A stretch of 64,000 nt of DNA from Chloroflexota bacterium. GTDB lineage: Bacteria; Chloroflexota; Dehalococcoidia; Bin125. The position numbers were made by a program, and so were the translations under genes. The notes below the pieces were generated by a model. It did not search any database, was not told the DNA's origin, and saw only the letters and a program-made list of their open reading frames with translations. Below are positions 51,790 through 61,250 of this stretch, one piece after another. The DNA lies in the NCBI GenBank assembly GCA_028875225.1, contig JAPPFB010000005.1, positions 1 to 64,000 of the forward strand, given 5' to 3'. Positions within the stretch are counted from its first letter, which is position 1. Each line of letters starts with the position of its first letter.

Positions 51790-52112
51790 AACGAGGCGAG
51801 CTTTGGACGGTCGCCGGTGGAGGCGACTTCCTGTCAAAGCCGCGTCCGGCCCTGATCATTCAATCCGACGCACACCAAGCGGACCACTCCGTAGTGATCG
51901 TTCCATTGACCTCCGACTTGAATCTGGGCCCTGCGCTCAGGCCAATCGTACGACCGCAGCACGGCAATGGTCTGCGTTTTGATTCTGAGATCATGGTCGA
52001 TCAGACTACAACCGTGCGACCGCAAAGAATGGGTCGATACGTCGGCGTCTTAAGCGAGGATGATCTCGGTGAGGTCTCACAAGCGATTCGAGAGTTCCTG
52101 GATCTCGACTAA
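51786..52112 (+). CDS. MazF/PemK-family mRNA interferase toxin 2
   Basis: A 108-aa MazF of standard length: KRGELWTVAGGGDFLSKPRP, HSVVIVPLTSD and IMVDQTTTVRPQRMG are the conserved strands of the fold, including the Arg-Pro-Ala turn. Function as module 1. The 3' end overlaps the convergent MoaD-like gene by 4 bp. Confidence 0.86.
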   Translation: MKRGELWTVAGGGDFLSKPRPALIIQSDAHQADHSVVIVPLTSDLNLGPALRPIVRPQHGNGLRFDSEIMVDQTTTVRPQRMGRYVGVLSEDDLGEVSQAIREFLDLD

Positions 52113-52378
52113 CTCTCACCGCCGCTGATTTGTGGGACGATTGCGATTTCGGCGCCTTCGGGGACGCGGGTGATCAGGCCGGTCGAGACGACGTCTCCGT
52201 TGATGGCCAGGGAGATGCCTCGACCAATCCGGCTGCCGTCGATGAGACGATCGGCGAGTTCGGGATAGCGCGGGGCCAGATCTCGAATGACGGCTCGGAT
52301 GTTGTGACCGTCAGCCGTCAGGACGGACTCACCGTTGGTGAGGGTCCTGAGCGGCTGCGGGATCAGGACGGTAACCAT
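52109..52378 (-). CDS. MoaD/ThiS-family sulfur-carrier-like protein
   Basis: An 89-aa ubiquitin-fold protein ending VPQISGGES. MoaD and ThiS carry sulfur on a C-terminal Gly-Gly; here two residues follow the GG, so it would need trimming or works differently. It lies 78 bp downstream of the molybdenum hydroxylase large-subunit gene on the same strand, so a role in molybdopterin synthesis for that enzyme is plausible. ATG 52378 has GAGG 7 nt upstream. Confidence 0.75.
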   Translation of the reverse strand: MVTVLIPQPLRTLTNGESVLTADGHNIRAVIRDLAPRYPELADRLIDGSRIGRGISLAINGDVVSTGLITRVPEGAEIAIVPQISGGES

Positions 52379-52392
52379 CAGTGCCCTCACCC

Positions 52393-52445
52393 CCCCGCCT
52401 TCGCGGGGCAGGCTCTTTCCCTCTCCCGGAAGGAGAGGGAAAGAG
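52393..52445. terminator. Double hairpin between MoaD-like and molybdenum hydroxylase genes
   Basis: CCCCGC-CTTC-GCGGGG is followed by a 14-bp perfect stem CTCTTTCCCTCTCC/GGAGAGGGAAAGAG with a 5-nt loop. It occupies most of the 78-bp gap. It may reduce read-through from the hydroxylase operon into the MoaD-like gene; it also resembles the GC-rich repeats elsewhere. Confidence 0.5.
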
Positions 52446-52456
52446 GGGAAGGCGGA

Positions 52457-54760
52457 CTAGTCGCCGCCGAGGACGGTGGCGTCGAGGATCGCGCGCGGGG
52501 ACATCGGCAGCTCGTTCATGTGCACGCCGATGGCGTTGGCGATCGCCGCACGGACTGCCGGGGCCGGCGGAATGATCGGCACTTCGCCGACGCCGCGGAC
52601 GCCGTATGGATGCCCGGGATTCGGGACCTCGACGATGATCGAGTCGATCATCGGCAAGTCGAGCGCCGTTGGCATGCGGTAGTCAAGCAGGCTGGCATTC
52701 TTGAGGTCGCCGGAGTCGTCGTAGTAGTACTCCTCGTTGAGCGCCATCCCGACGCCCTGCGCGACGCCGCCCTGCATCTGTCCTTCGACGTAGGCCGGGT
52801 GAATCGCGGTACCGGCGTCCTGGACGGCGGTGTAGCGGAGCACGTCGACCTTGCCCGTGTCGGGGTCGACCTCGACGTCGACGATGTGGGTCGCGAAGGC
52901 GGGGCCGCTGGAGGTTTTGTTCACGTCGGCGCGACCGACGATGTGTCCGCCGGAAGTGACGAGCTGAGCGGCGAGCTCCTTGAACGTGAACTGCTGGTCG
53001 TTGCCGTCCTCATTCGCCGGCCCGCGAATGATCGCGTCGTCGCCGTAAGAGACGTCGGATGCGTCGCACTCCCAGATCTGGGCGGCGCGCTCTTCCATCT
53101 GGCGGCGAATGTCCATGGCGCACTCGTACGCGGCCCAGCCGCCGGCGAAGGTCGTCCGGCTGCCGCCGGTGACCTGCGTGTAGCCGACCGAGTTGGTGTC
53201 GACGACGTGCGGGTGAACGTCTTCGGCGGAGATGCCCAGCGTCTCGGCGAGCTGCATCGCGATTGAGGCGCGGGTGCCGCCGATGTCGGTCGAGCCGAGC
53301 ACCAGCGGAACGCTGCCGTCTCCGTTGACCTGTGCGTAGGCCGAAGACTCGAAACCAATGTTGAACCAGAAACCCTGCGCGATCCCGCGGCCTCGGTTCG
53401 GTCCTTCAAGCTCCGACTGCCAGTGCGGCGACTCCTTCGCCGCCTGCAGACAGTCGACGTTGCCGATGATGCCATAGGTGAATCCGTCGGCGCGCTGCGC
53501 GCCCTCTTCACAGGCGTTCTGCAGGCGCATCTCGAGCGGGTCGAGGCCAAGCTCTTCGGCGAGTTCGTTCAGTACCGACTCAGTCGCAAACTCGGACTGC
53601 GGCGCGCCGGGCGCCCGGTAGGCAGCGGTCTTTGGCTTGTTGACGACCACGTCGTAGCCGTCGATTCGCTGGTTGGGAATGTCGTAGGGAGCCAGGGCGC
53701 ACATTGCGCCGGCGCCGACCGGTGAGCCGGGATAGGCGCCGGCCTCGAAGGCGAGGTGGACGTCGGCGGCCGTGATTGTCCCGTCTCGCTTGGCCCCCAT
53801 CCGCACGCGCATGTACGTGCCCGACGTGGGACCGGTGGCGAGCAGCACTTCCTCGCGGTTCATGGTCAGTTTCACCGGCCGACCGGTCCTCTGCGAGAGC
53901 AGCGCCGCGAGTGGCTCGAGGTAGACGGGGATCTTGCCGCCGAATCCGCCGCCGATTTCCATCGGCGTGACTTTCACCTGCGACGGTGAGAGCTGCAGCA
54001 ATGGCGCGACGGAGTCGCGAACGACGAACGCGCCCTGGGTCGATGTGTAAATGTCGAGGGTGCCGTCGGCGCGGTAGTAGGCCGTGCCGTTGTGCGGCTC
54101 GATGTAACCCTGGTGCGCCATCGAGGTCTCGAACTCACGCTCGATGACCACGTCTGCGTCGGCGAATCCGGCGTCGAGGTCGCCCTTGGTGAACTGCAGG
54201 TGAGAGGCGGTGTTGCTCGGGTTGTCGCTCTTCGAGCCGTCCATCTCACCGGTGTGCAGGCTGTCGTGCAGGAGCGGTGAGCCGTCGACCATCGCGTCGC
54301 GAACGTCCAGGACCGGGGTCAGGACGTCGTACTCGACCTCAATCAGCTCAACTGCGTCTTCGGCGATGTGATGATCGGTTGCTGCGACGGCGGCCACAGC
54401 GTGACCCTTGTAGAGCACCTTGTCCGAGGCGATCACGTTGTCCAGCACCCAGTTGAGCTGTGCGGTGCCCTCACCGGTGTCGATCACCTCATCCGAAGCG
54501 CGCGGGAAGTCGGCGTTCGTGATCACCGCAAGCACGCCCTCAAGAGCCTCAGCCTTGGACGTGTCGATGCTCACGATCCGTGCGTGCGCGTGCGGACTGC
54601 GCAGAACGCGGCCGGCGAGCATGCCGGGCAGGCTGATGTCGGCGCCGTACTGCGCCGCGCCGGTCACCTTGTCGACGCCGTCATGGCGAATCGGTCGGGT
54701 ACCGATCACGTTGTACTGTTCGGTCTCTTTCGACTGTGGTTGCGATTGTGCGGTAACCAT
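52457..54760 (-). CDS. Molybdopterin-binding large subunit of a xanthine-dehydrogenase-family hydroxylase
   Basis: A 767-aa large subunit binding the Mo-pterin cofactor. Segments IGGGFGGKIPVYLEPLAALL, AYRAPGAPQSEFATESV and, near the C-terminus, GVRGVGEVPIIPP with the catalytic Glu are present. The active-site loop is AYRAPGAPQ rather than the AYxCSFR of form I CO dehydrogenase, so this is an aromatic or N-heterocycle hydroxylase-type enzyme and not a CODH. The first codons carry a degenerate CCG(A/C)ACA repeat-like stretch. Third gene of the FAD-FeS-Mo operon. Confidence 0.92.
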   Translation of the reverse strand: MVTAQSQPQSKETEQYNVIGTRPIRHDGVDKVTGAAQYGADISLPGMLAGRVLRSPHAHARIVSIDTSKAEALEGVLAVITNADFPRASDEVIDTGEGTAQLNWVLDNVIASDKVLYKGHAVAAVAATDHHIAEDAVELIEVEYDVLTPVLDVRDAMVDGSPLLHDSLHTGEMDGSKSDNPSNTASHLQFTKGDLDAGFADADVVIEREFETSMAHQGYIEPHNGTAYYRADGTLDIYTSTQGAFVVRDSVAPLLQLSPSQVKVTPMEIGGGFGGKIPVYLEPLAALLSQRTGRPVKLTMNREEVLLATGPTSGTYMRVRMGAKRDGTITAADVHLAFEAGAYPGSPVGAGAMCALAPYDIPNQRIDGYDVVVNKPKTAAYRAPGAPQSEFATESVLNELAEELGLDPLEMRLQNACEEGAQRADGFTYGIIGNVDCLQAAKESPHWQSELEGPNRGRGIAQGFWFNIGFESSAYAQVNGDGSVPLVLGSTDIGGTRASIAMQLAETLGISAEDVHPHVVDTNSVGYTQVTGGSRTTFAGGWAAYECAMDIRRQMEERAAQIWECDASDVSYGDDAIIRGPANEDGNDQQFTFKELAAQLVTSGGHIVGRADVNKTSSGPAFATHIVDVEVDPDTGKVDVLRYTAVQDAGTAIHPAYVEGQMQGGVAQGVGMALNEEYYYDDSGDLKNASLLDYRMPTALDLPMIDSIIVEVPNPGHPYGVRGVGEVPIIPPAPAVRAAIANAIGVHMNELPMSPRAILDATVLGGD

Positions 54761-54796
54761 GCGAAGAATCCTCTCTGCTGCGGCTGGGTGGTGTCG

Positions 54797-55276
54797 TTAG
54801 ACGACGCTCTGACCGGCGGCTTGCTGAACCGCCTTGATGATTTTGTCGTAACCGGTGCAGCGGCAGAGGTTGCCGGCCAACCAGTAGCGAATCTCGTGCT
54901 CGCTCGGATCCGGATTCTGTTCGAGCAGCGCTTCCGCCGCCACCAGGAAACCGGGCGTGCAGATGCCGCACTGGAGCGCGGCCTGCTCGAGGAACGCGTT
55001 TTGCAGCGGAGAGAGCTGGTCGCCGGAAGCGAGACCCTCCACGGTGCGGACCTCGGCGCCCTCGCACTCAGCCGCCATGACCAGGCAACTGTTGACAATC
55101 CGGCCGTCCATGTTGACGCAACAGGCGCCGCAGTTGCCGTTGTTGCAACCTTCCTTGGCGCCGGTCAGGCCGATGCGGTCTCGCAACGCCTCGAGCAGAG
55201 AATCGCGCTCGTTGGCGAGGAAGGTGGTCTGTTCGCCGTTGATCGTGCAGTTGACGACGATGTGTTCGGTGGCCAT
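54797..55276 (-). CDS. (2Fe-2S)-binding small subunit of molybdenum hydroxylase
   Basis: A 159-aa protein with two [2Fe-2S] domains. The plant-type cluster uses Cys44, Cys49, Cys52 (EGCNNGNCGAC) and Cys64; the helical domain has QCGICTPGF and LCRCTGYDKI. It relays electrons from the Mo centre to the FAD subunit. Middle gene of the operon, 36 bp upstream of the large subunit. Confidence 0.95.
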   Translation of the reverse strand: MATEHIVVNCTINGEQTTFLANERDSLLEALRDRIGLTGAKEGCNNGNCGACCVNMDGRIVNSCLVMAAECEGAEVRTVEGLASGDQLSPLQNAFLEQAALQCGICTPGFLVAAEALLEQNPDPSEHEIRYWLAGNLCRCTGYDKIIKAVQQAAGQSVV

Positions 55277-55315
55277 TGATTACCTGTCCTTAGTCGTTGC
55301 TTCAAACTGGCTCGA

Positions 55316-56182
55316 TCAGGCAGCCCGCTCGGCGGCCTGGCGGATGGTGCGCTCGGTCAGCACGCCGGCGAGGTGGACTCGCTGGCGAATGCTGCCGCGC
55401 ATGTCGGTGATTGGATTGGCCGCCGCGCTTGAGGCAGCTGCGGCCGCAGCGATCGAGTCCTCGCTCAACGGTTGGCCGACGATCGCTGCCGCGGCGTCCG
55501 CGACGAGCAGCGGGGTCGGCGCGACGGCGCCAACCGAAATTCGCGCCCAGGTCACGTTGCCGTCGCCGTCGAGGCGAAGCTGCGTGGCGGCATTGGTGAC
55601 CGCGATGTCCATCTCGTTCCGAGGGATGAACCGAATGAAGCGAGCGCCGGAGCCGGCGGCCGGGGCCGGAAAATGCAGCTTGACGACGAACTCGCCGCTG
55701 TCAAGCACGTTCTGACCCGGTCCCGTGCAGAAGTCTTCCACCGCCACCGTGCGGCGGCCGTTCGGGCCTGCGATCTCGACCTGCGCCTCAAGCACGATCA
55801 GCGACGGGATGCCATCGGCCGCCGGCGAGGAGTTGCACAGGTTTCCGCCGAGCGAGGCCCGGCCCTGGATCGCGGTACCGCCGATCAGCGAGGTCGAGTC
55901 GACCAGAATCGGAAATTTCTCGGCAATCGAATCGTCGCCGTAGATCTCGTAACACGGCGTTGCCGCGCCGATCGTCAGACTGCCGTCGTTGCCATGCTCG
56001 ATCGCGACCACTTCGGCAATGTGCTTGATGTCGACGAACAGGTCGATGTCGCGGGTCCGCTCTCGGGCCTGGACGATGACGTCGGTGCCACCGGCCAGCG
56101 GCCGGGCTCCGGCGCCGCCATCTTGCAGCAGGCTGACCGCCTCTTCCACGCTCTCGGCGCGGGCATATTTCACCGCTTGCAC
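55316..56182 (-). CDS. FAD-binding medium subunit of molybdenum hydroxylase
   Basis: A 288-aa PCMH-fold FAD subunit: ARPLAGGTDVIVQARERT (FAD pyrophosphate loop), TAIQGRASLGGNLCNSSPAAD and the C-terminal CO_deh_flav_C-like region. GTG 56182 has GAGGAGG upstream, and the remaining N-terminal extension of the ORF has no support. First gene of the three-gene operon (order FAD, FeS, Mo). Confidence 0.93.
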   Translation of the reverse strand: MQAVKYARAESVEEAVSLLQDGGAGARPLAGGTDVIVQARERTRDIDLFVDIKHIAEVVAIEHGNDGSLTIGAATPCYEIYGDDSIAEKFPILVDSTSLIGGTAIQGRASLGGNLCNSSPAADGIPSLIVLEAQVEIAGPNGRRTVAVEDFCTGPGQNVLDSGEFVVKLHFPAPAAGSGARFIRFIPRNEMDIAVTNAATQLRLDGDGNVTWARISVGAVAPTPLLVADAAAAIVGQPLSEDSIAAAAAASSAAANPITDMRGSIRQRVHLAGVLTERTIRQAAERAA

Positions 56183-56321
56183 GTATTCCGCCTCCTCAAG
56201 ATTTGCGCCTCCGGAGCGCCCGAATCCAGTTATCTGATCGAATGGACACCACGCCTGCACACGCGGGAACGGTGCTCAACCGCAAGAAGTGTAGCGCACA
56301 CCCTCACTGCGAACGGACCAT

Positions 56322-57674
56322 TCAGTAGCGCGGCCTCACCCAGCGGAGCATGGCGAATCCCAGCACTGCCGCGACGATCGACGCGGCGAAGATGCCGATC
56401 TTTGCGCCCTCGAGCAGTTCCGACTCCCCCGACGCGAAGCTCAGATTGGCGATGAATATGGCCACCGTAAAGCCGATGCCCGCCAGTAGCGCCGCGCCGC
56501 CGAGATGGGACCATCGCAGCTGCTCGGGTTTGAACGCGATCCCGAGGCGGATGGCCAGTGCCGAGGCTCCGACGATTCCGACGAACTTGCCCAGCAACAG
56601 GCCAATGAAGATCCCCCAGGCAATGTTGGAGCTCAATGCGGCGTCGATGCTGTCTCCGGTGATGTGGATGCCGGCGTTGGCCAGAGCGAAGATCGGGACG
56701 ACCACGAAGGCGGAAATCGGCGCCATGTTCTCCTCGAGGCGCTCCAGCGGGCTCAACCCCTCTCGGGCGACATGCTCGACGTTGCGCAGCGCTTCGTGAG
56801 AGTCGTGCTCCCGAACCGCGGGATCGGGATCCTCCTGGACATAGCGCAGACGCTGCAACAGATAGTCGATCCGTCGCGTAATGCCCTTGTCGTCGTACAG
56901 CGCATCGGCCGGGACGATCAGTCCCAGGATCACCCCGGCGAGCGTGGCGTGAACTCCCGCTTCCCAGAGCGTGAGCCAGAGGAACACTCCGCCAATGGCG
57001 TGAATGCCGGAATGCCGGAACCCGGCGCGCTTGAGCAGGAGCAGGAAGGCGATCGCCCCGACCATGCCCAGGATCCACTCGATCTGGATCGAATCCGAGT
57101 AGAAGATCGCAATGATCAGAATGCCGCCGACATCGTCGGCCACCGCCAGGGTGAGCAGAAACACTTTGAGTTGGACCGGGACACCGCGTCCGACGAGCGC
57201 CAACACGCCGAGCGCAAAAGCGATGTCGGTTGCAACCGGAATCCCCCAGCCCGAGGAGCCTTCGCCGCCCGCGTTGAGTGCGGCGTAGAGCGCCGCCGGC
57301 ACAATCATCCCGCCCAGCGCCGCCACGATCGGCAACGCCGCCAGTCGAGGGTTGCGCAGCTCGCCGTGAGTGAACTCTCGTTTGATCTCGGCGCCGACGA
57401 CCAGGAAGAACACAACCATCAAGACATCGTTGATGACGTGCTGCAGCGACTGATCGAACGACCAGATCGACAGGTCGATGCTGATGTGCGTATGCCAGAA
57501 CGAGTCGTAGGACGCAATGTCGAGGTTGGCCCAGAGGATCGCCACGGCCGCAGCCACGACCAGCACAATGCCGCCGGCCGCTTCGATCTCCACGAACCGC
57601 AACGTCGTCTGCACGACGATGCGGCGGAACGGGTCGTCTCCTTCACGCCAGCGCGGTCGGAAGAGGTCAGCCAT
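56322..57674 (-). CDS. nhaA: Na+/H+ antiporter NhaA
   Basis: A 450-aa NhaA with about 12 membrane segments. It carries the family hallmarks GWGIPVATDIAFALGVLAL and VADDVGGILIIAIFYS, the latter with the two adjacent Asp residues that bind Na+. A ~70-residue hydrophilic insertion is present in the middle (QEDPDPAVREHDSHEALRN). It exports Na+ in exchange for protons and is pH-regulated in the family. Confidence 0.95.
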   Translation of the reverse strand: MADLFRPRWREGDDPFRRIVVQTTLRFVEIEAAGGIVLVVAAAVAILWANLDIASYDSFWHTHISIDLSIWSFDQSLQHVINDVLMVVFFLVVGAEIKREFTHGELRNPRLAALPIVAALGGMIVPAALYAALNAGGEGSSGWGIPVATDIAFALGVLALVGRGVPVQLKVFLLTLAVADDVGGILIIAIFYSDSIQIEWILGMVGAIAFLLLLKRAGFRHSGIHAIGGVFLWLTLWEAGVHATLAGVILGLIVPADALYDDKGITRRIDYLLQRLRYVQEDPDPAVREHDSHEALRNVEHVAREGLSPLERLEENMAPISAFVVVPIFALANAGIHITGDSIDAALSSNIAWGIFIGLLLGKFVGIVGASALAIRLGIAFKPEQLRWSHLGGAALLAGIGFTVAIFIANLSFASGESELLEGAKIGIFAASIVAAVLGFAMLRWVRPRY

Positions 57675-57760
57675 GCGACGCCATCGTCTTCACCCTCTGT
57701 GACTCTGCCTGTTCCAAATCACCAGAGCGCAGCCTACCGCCCAGCACGGATAGCGGCCGA

Positions 57761-60700
57761 TTAGATGCTGAAGTACCGAGCCTCGGGATGGTGAACGATC
57801 AGCGCCGATGTCGACTGCTCGGGATGCATCTGGAACTCGTCGCTCAGGGTCACGCCGATTCGCTCGGGTTGCAGCAGATGCCAGAGTTTCGCCTGATCTT
57901 CCAGGTTTGGACAGGCGGGATAGCCGAACGAGTAACGCGCGCCCTGGTAGCTGGTCTTGATCAGTTCCTCAGGCGTCGCGCCGTCCGCGACGTCGATCTT
58001 CAGTTCCTGGCGAATCCGGCGGTGCCAGTACTCGGCCAACGCTTCGGCAATCTCAACGCCGAAGCCGTGCCAGTAGAGATAATCCTGGTATCGGTTGTCG
58101 GCGTACAGCTCCTGGGCGTACTCGCCTACGCGCGATCCCATTGTCACGACGTGGAAGCCGACTACATCCATCTCGCCCGACTCGACCGAGCGGAAGTAGT
58201 CGGCAAGGCAGCGTCCCTGCTTGCCTTCCTGGCGGGGGAACGTAAACCGAATCGCCTCTGCCTCTGAGCCGTCGGGGTGATAGATAACCAGATCGTCGCC
58301 GTCGGACTGGGCCGGGTAGTAGCCATAGACCACTGACGGCTCGAGGATCCCGTCGCGCAGAGCCTGTTGCTGGATTTGCGAGAGCGCCAGTTCCGCTCGG
58401 GCCGCCGTCTCGGCGTCGCGGCCCTTGAACCCCCACTGGCCGCGCAACAATGCGGTGCGATTGAGGTAGGGGAACACGTCTGTGAGCGGCAGACCGCGGA
58501 TCACGCGGGCGCCCAGGAACGGCGCGTTCGGGATGGTTGAAGCAGGAGCCAGGGTTGGACGGACTGCGGTCGCGGTCACCGTCGAAGACGAACTCGTTGG
58601 CGCGGCCACCGGCTCGGTCGGCGAACTGTCCAGCTCAATCCCGTCGCTCAGTGCATTCATGATGCGCAGACCATCAAAGGCATCCTGACCGTAGAAAACG
58701 TCGCCGTGGAATGTGTTGCGCAGGTCCCACTCGACGTACTTGCGCGTCAGGGCGGCGCCACCGAGCAGCACCGGCCAGCGATCAGCCAGTTCGCGCCGGT
58801 TGAGTTCCTCCAGGTCCTCTTTCATCACCAGCGTCGACTTGACCAGCAGCCCCGACAGTCCGATCGCATCGGCATTGTGCTCCAGGGCGGCCTCGATCAC
58901 GTTGGCGATCGGCTGCTTGATGCCCAGGTTGATCGTCGTGAAGCCGTTGTTGGAGAGGATGATCTCGACCAGGTTCTTGCCAATGTCGTGCACGTCGCCG
59001 CGCACTGTGGCCAGCACGATTGAGCCTTTGCTGGTCGATTCCAGCCGGTCCATGTGCGGCTCAAGATGCGCAACTGCCTTCTTCATGGTCTCGGCCGACT
59101 GCAGCACAAAGGGCAGCTGCATGTCGCCCGCGCCGAACAGGTCGCCGACCTCCTGCATGGCGGGCAGCAGCAGATCATTGATGATCGGAATCGCCTCTCG
59201 CTTGACCAACGCGTCGTCGAGATCCGATTCCAGGCCCTCGCGCTGGCCATCCACGATGCGTCGATGCAAGCGCTCCTCCAGCGGCAGGTCGTCGAGGCTC
59301 TCGCGCTGTTGCGTCGCAGCCTGCAGGTCCTCGAACAGCGCCATGAACGCGGGTAGAGGATCGACAGGTCCGTCTGCGCCTTCGGCCCACTCGTCAAAGA
59401 TCAGTCGGCGCGCAGCCTCGAGTTGCTCGTCGGGAATTCGATTGATCGGCAGGATCTGTGCCGCGTGCACGATGGCGGCCTTGAGCCCGCGCTCGACCGC
59501 ATCGTGGAGGAAGACGGAATTGAGCACTTGCCGCGCGGCGGGATTGAGTCCGAATGAGATGTTGGAGATGCCGAGAATCGTCTGGGCTCGCGGAAACTCC
59601 TGTGTGATCGCTTCGACGGCGTCTAGTGTTTCGAGCCCGTCGCGGCGCAGGTCCTCCTGACCGGTGCTGACCGGCAAGGTGAGCGCGTCGAAGAACAGAT
59701 CCTCGGGCGCGAGACCATACTCCTCGGTGGCGATTCGGTAGAGCCGGCGAGCAATTTCCAACTTCCGCTCGCAGGTTCGGGCCTGGCCTTCCTCGTCAAT
59801 CACTAGCGCGACGACGCCGGCGCCAAAGCGAATCGCGGAAGACAGCGTCTGATCCAGCCGCGTGCCGCCGTCCTCCAGGTTGATCGAGTTCACGATCGCC
59901 TTGCCGCCGAGTTGCTTGAGTCCCGCCTCAAGCACTGCCGGCTCGGTTGAATCGAGCATCAGCGGCAGCGTCGAGAGTCCGCGGGCGCGTTGAACCAGCT
60001 CAGCCATGTCGGGAGTGCCGTCGCGGCCAACGAAGTCGACGCAGACGTCCGCGATATGCGCGCCCTCTGCCGCCTGGTCGCGGATGACATTCGCCATCTG
60101 TTCCCATTCCTCGTTCTGCAGCAGACGCTTGAAGCGTCGCGAGCCGTTGGCGTTGGCTCGCTCGCCGACAATCAGAAAAGAGGCGTCCTGCCGGTACGGG
60201 GTCGAGACGAACAGCGACGCCGCCGCAGCTTCGGGTTGAGGAGTTCGCTTGATCGGTTGCAGGCCGTTCATGGCCTCGCGCATCGCGCGGACGTGTTCGG
60301 GCGTCGTGCCGCAGCACCCTCCGACGATCCCCACGCCGTATTCGCTCACGAATGTGCGGTGCGCGTCGGCCAGCTCCGAAGGTTGCAGGTCATAGATCAT
60401 CTGCCCGTCTTCGGTCCGGGGCAGACCCGCGTTGGGCGAGCAGAGCAGCGTCGTCTCGGAATTTCCCGCGAGGTAGCGCAGCGGCTCGTGCATCAGGTCG
60501 GGACCGGTCGCGCAGTTCAGCCCGATTCCGTCCAGACCGAGCGGAGCCAGGGCCGTGAAGGCGGCGCCGATTTCGCTGCCGACCAGCATCTGCCCGGTCG
60601 TCTCGATCGTCACCGTCGCGAACAGCGGCGTGTCGCTCCTGAACTCCGCCAGAGCGTCCTTGCAGGCCAGGATCGCGGCCTTGCCCTGCAGCAAGTCGTA

Positions 60701-61183
60701 GACCGTCTCCACCAGCAGCGCGTCAACGCCGCCATCAAGCAGGCCTCGAGCCTGTTCCAGATACGCGGCATGCAACTCGTCGAAGCCGATGTGTCCGAGA
60801 GAGGGCAGCTTGGTCCCGGGACCGAGTGAGCCGATCACGAAGCGTGGGCGTTCCCCGGTCGAGAATCGGTCGGTGACGGTGCGGGCAATCAGCGCCGACT
60901 CGCGATTGATCTCGCGGGTCCGCTCGGACAGGTCATATTCGCCGAGTGTGATCGATGAGCCGCCGAAGGTGTTGGTCAACACGGCGTCGGCGCCGGCTTC
61001 GAGATACGACTCGTGCAACGCCGCCACCGCGTCGGGACGCGAGACATTGAGAATCTCGTTGCACCCCTCAAGACCGTCGAAGTCCGAGAGCGACAGATCG
61101 AGCAGCTGCAGGCCTGTGCCCGTCGCGCCGTCGAGCACGATTACTCGCTCAGCAGCAGCCGCACGCAGGTCAGGACGTTGCAT
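57761..61183 (-). CDS. metH: Cobalamin-dependent methionine synthase
   Basis: A 1140-aa MetH with all four modules in order: Hcy-binding (ending GGCCGTTPEHV, zinc Cys near residue 290), pterin-binding (about residues 320-610), cobalamin-binding with DVHDIGKN giving the axial His (near residue 731), and the SAM-dependent activation domain at the C-terminus. A Ser/Thr/Pro/Ala-rich linker (about residue 860-890) joins the last two. It methylates homocysteine from methyl-tetrahydrofolate. ATG 61183 (MQRPDLR) is preferred to the longer start. I see no cobalamin riboswitch upstream. Confidence 0.95.
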   Translation of the reverse strand: MQRPDLRAAAAERVIVLDGATGTGLQLLDLSLSDFDGLEGCNEILNVSRPDAVAALHESYLEAGADAVLTNTFGGSSITLGEYDLSERTREINRESALIARTVTDRFSTGERPRFVIGSLGPGTKLPSLGHIGFDELHAAYLEQARGLLDGGVDALLVETVYDLLQGKAAILACKDALAEFRSDTPLFATVTIETTGQMLVGSEIGAAFTALAPLGLDGIGLNCATGPDLMHEPLRYLAGNSETTLLCSPNAGLPRTEDGQMIYDLQPSELADAHRTFVSEYGVGIVGGCCGTTPEHVRAMREAMNGLQPIKRTPQPEAAAASLFVSTPYRQDASFLIVGERANANGSRRFKRLLQNEEWEQMANVIRDQAAEGAHIADVCVDFVGRDGTPDMAELVQRARGLSTLPLMLDSTEPAVLEAGLKQLGGKAIVNSINLEDGGTRLDQTLSSAIRFGAGVVALVIDEEGQARTCERKLEIARRLYRIATEEYGLAPEDLFFDALTLPVSTGQEDLRRDGLETLDAVEAITQEFPRAQTILGISNISFGLNPAARQVLNSVFLHDAVERGLKAAIVHAAQILPINRIPDEQLEAARRLIFDEWAEGADGPVDPLPAFMALFEDLQAATQQRESLDDLPLEERLHRRIVDGQREGLESDLDDALVKREAIPIINDLLLPAMQEVGDLFGAGDMQLPFVLQSAETMKKAVAHLEPHMDRLESTSKGSIVLATVRGDVHDIGKNLVEIILSNNGFTTINLGIKQPIANVIEAALEHNADAIGLSGLLVKSTLVMKEDLEELNRRELADRWPVLLGGAALTRKYVEWDLRNTFHGDVFYGQDAFDGLRIMNALSDGIELDSSPTEPVAAPTSSSSTVTATAVRPTLAPASTIPNAPFLGARVIRGLPLTDVFPYLNRTALLRGQWGFKGRDAETAARAELALSQIQQQALRDGILEPSVVYGYYPAQSDGDDLVIYHPDGSEAEAIRFTFPRQEGKQGRCLADYFRSVESGEMDVVGFHVVTMGSRVGEYAQELYADNRYQDYLYWHGFGVEIAEALAEYWHRRIRQELKIDVADGATPEELIKTSYQGARYSFGYPACPNLEDQAKLWHLLQPERIGVTLSDEFQMHPEQSTSALIVHHPEARYFSI

Positions 61184-61250
61184 CCGTTGATCGTATCCAG
61201 CAACGAACAGCCCGGCAGTATTGCGGGAACAATCCGCCCGGTCGAGACGG

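Noticed and set aside
52130-53266. 378-aa + strand ORF, and similar ones at 54368-55279, 55472-56455 and 56505-57764
   Set aside because: All run antisense to recognised molybdenum hydroxylase and nhaA genes and resemble no protein.
52457-56182. Aerobic CO dehydrogenase (coxMSL)
   Set aside because: Gene order fits, but the large subunit loop is AYRAPGAPQ instead of the form I AYxCSFR motif.
61184-61250. Cobalamin riboswitch before metH
   Set aside because: Only 67 bases separate the genes and no B12-box-like sequence or fold is visible.
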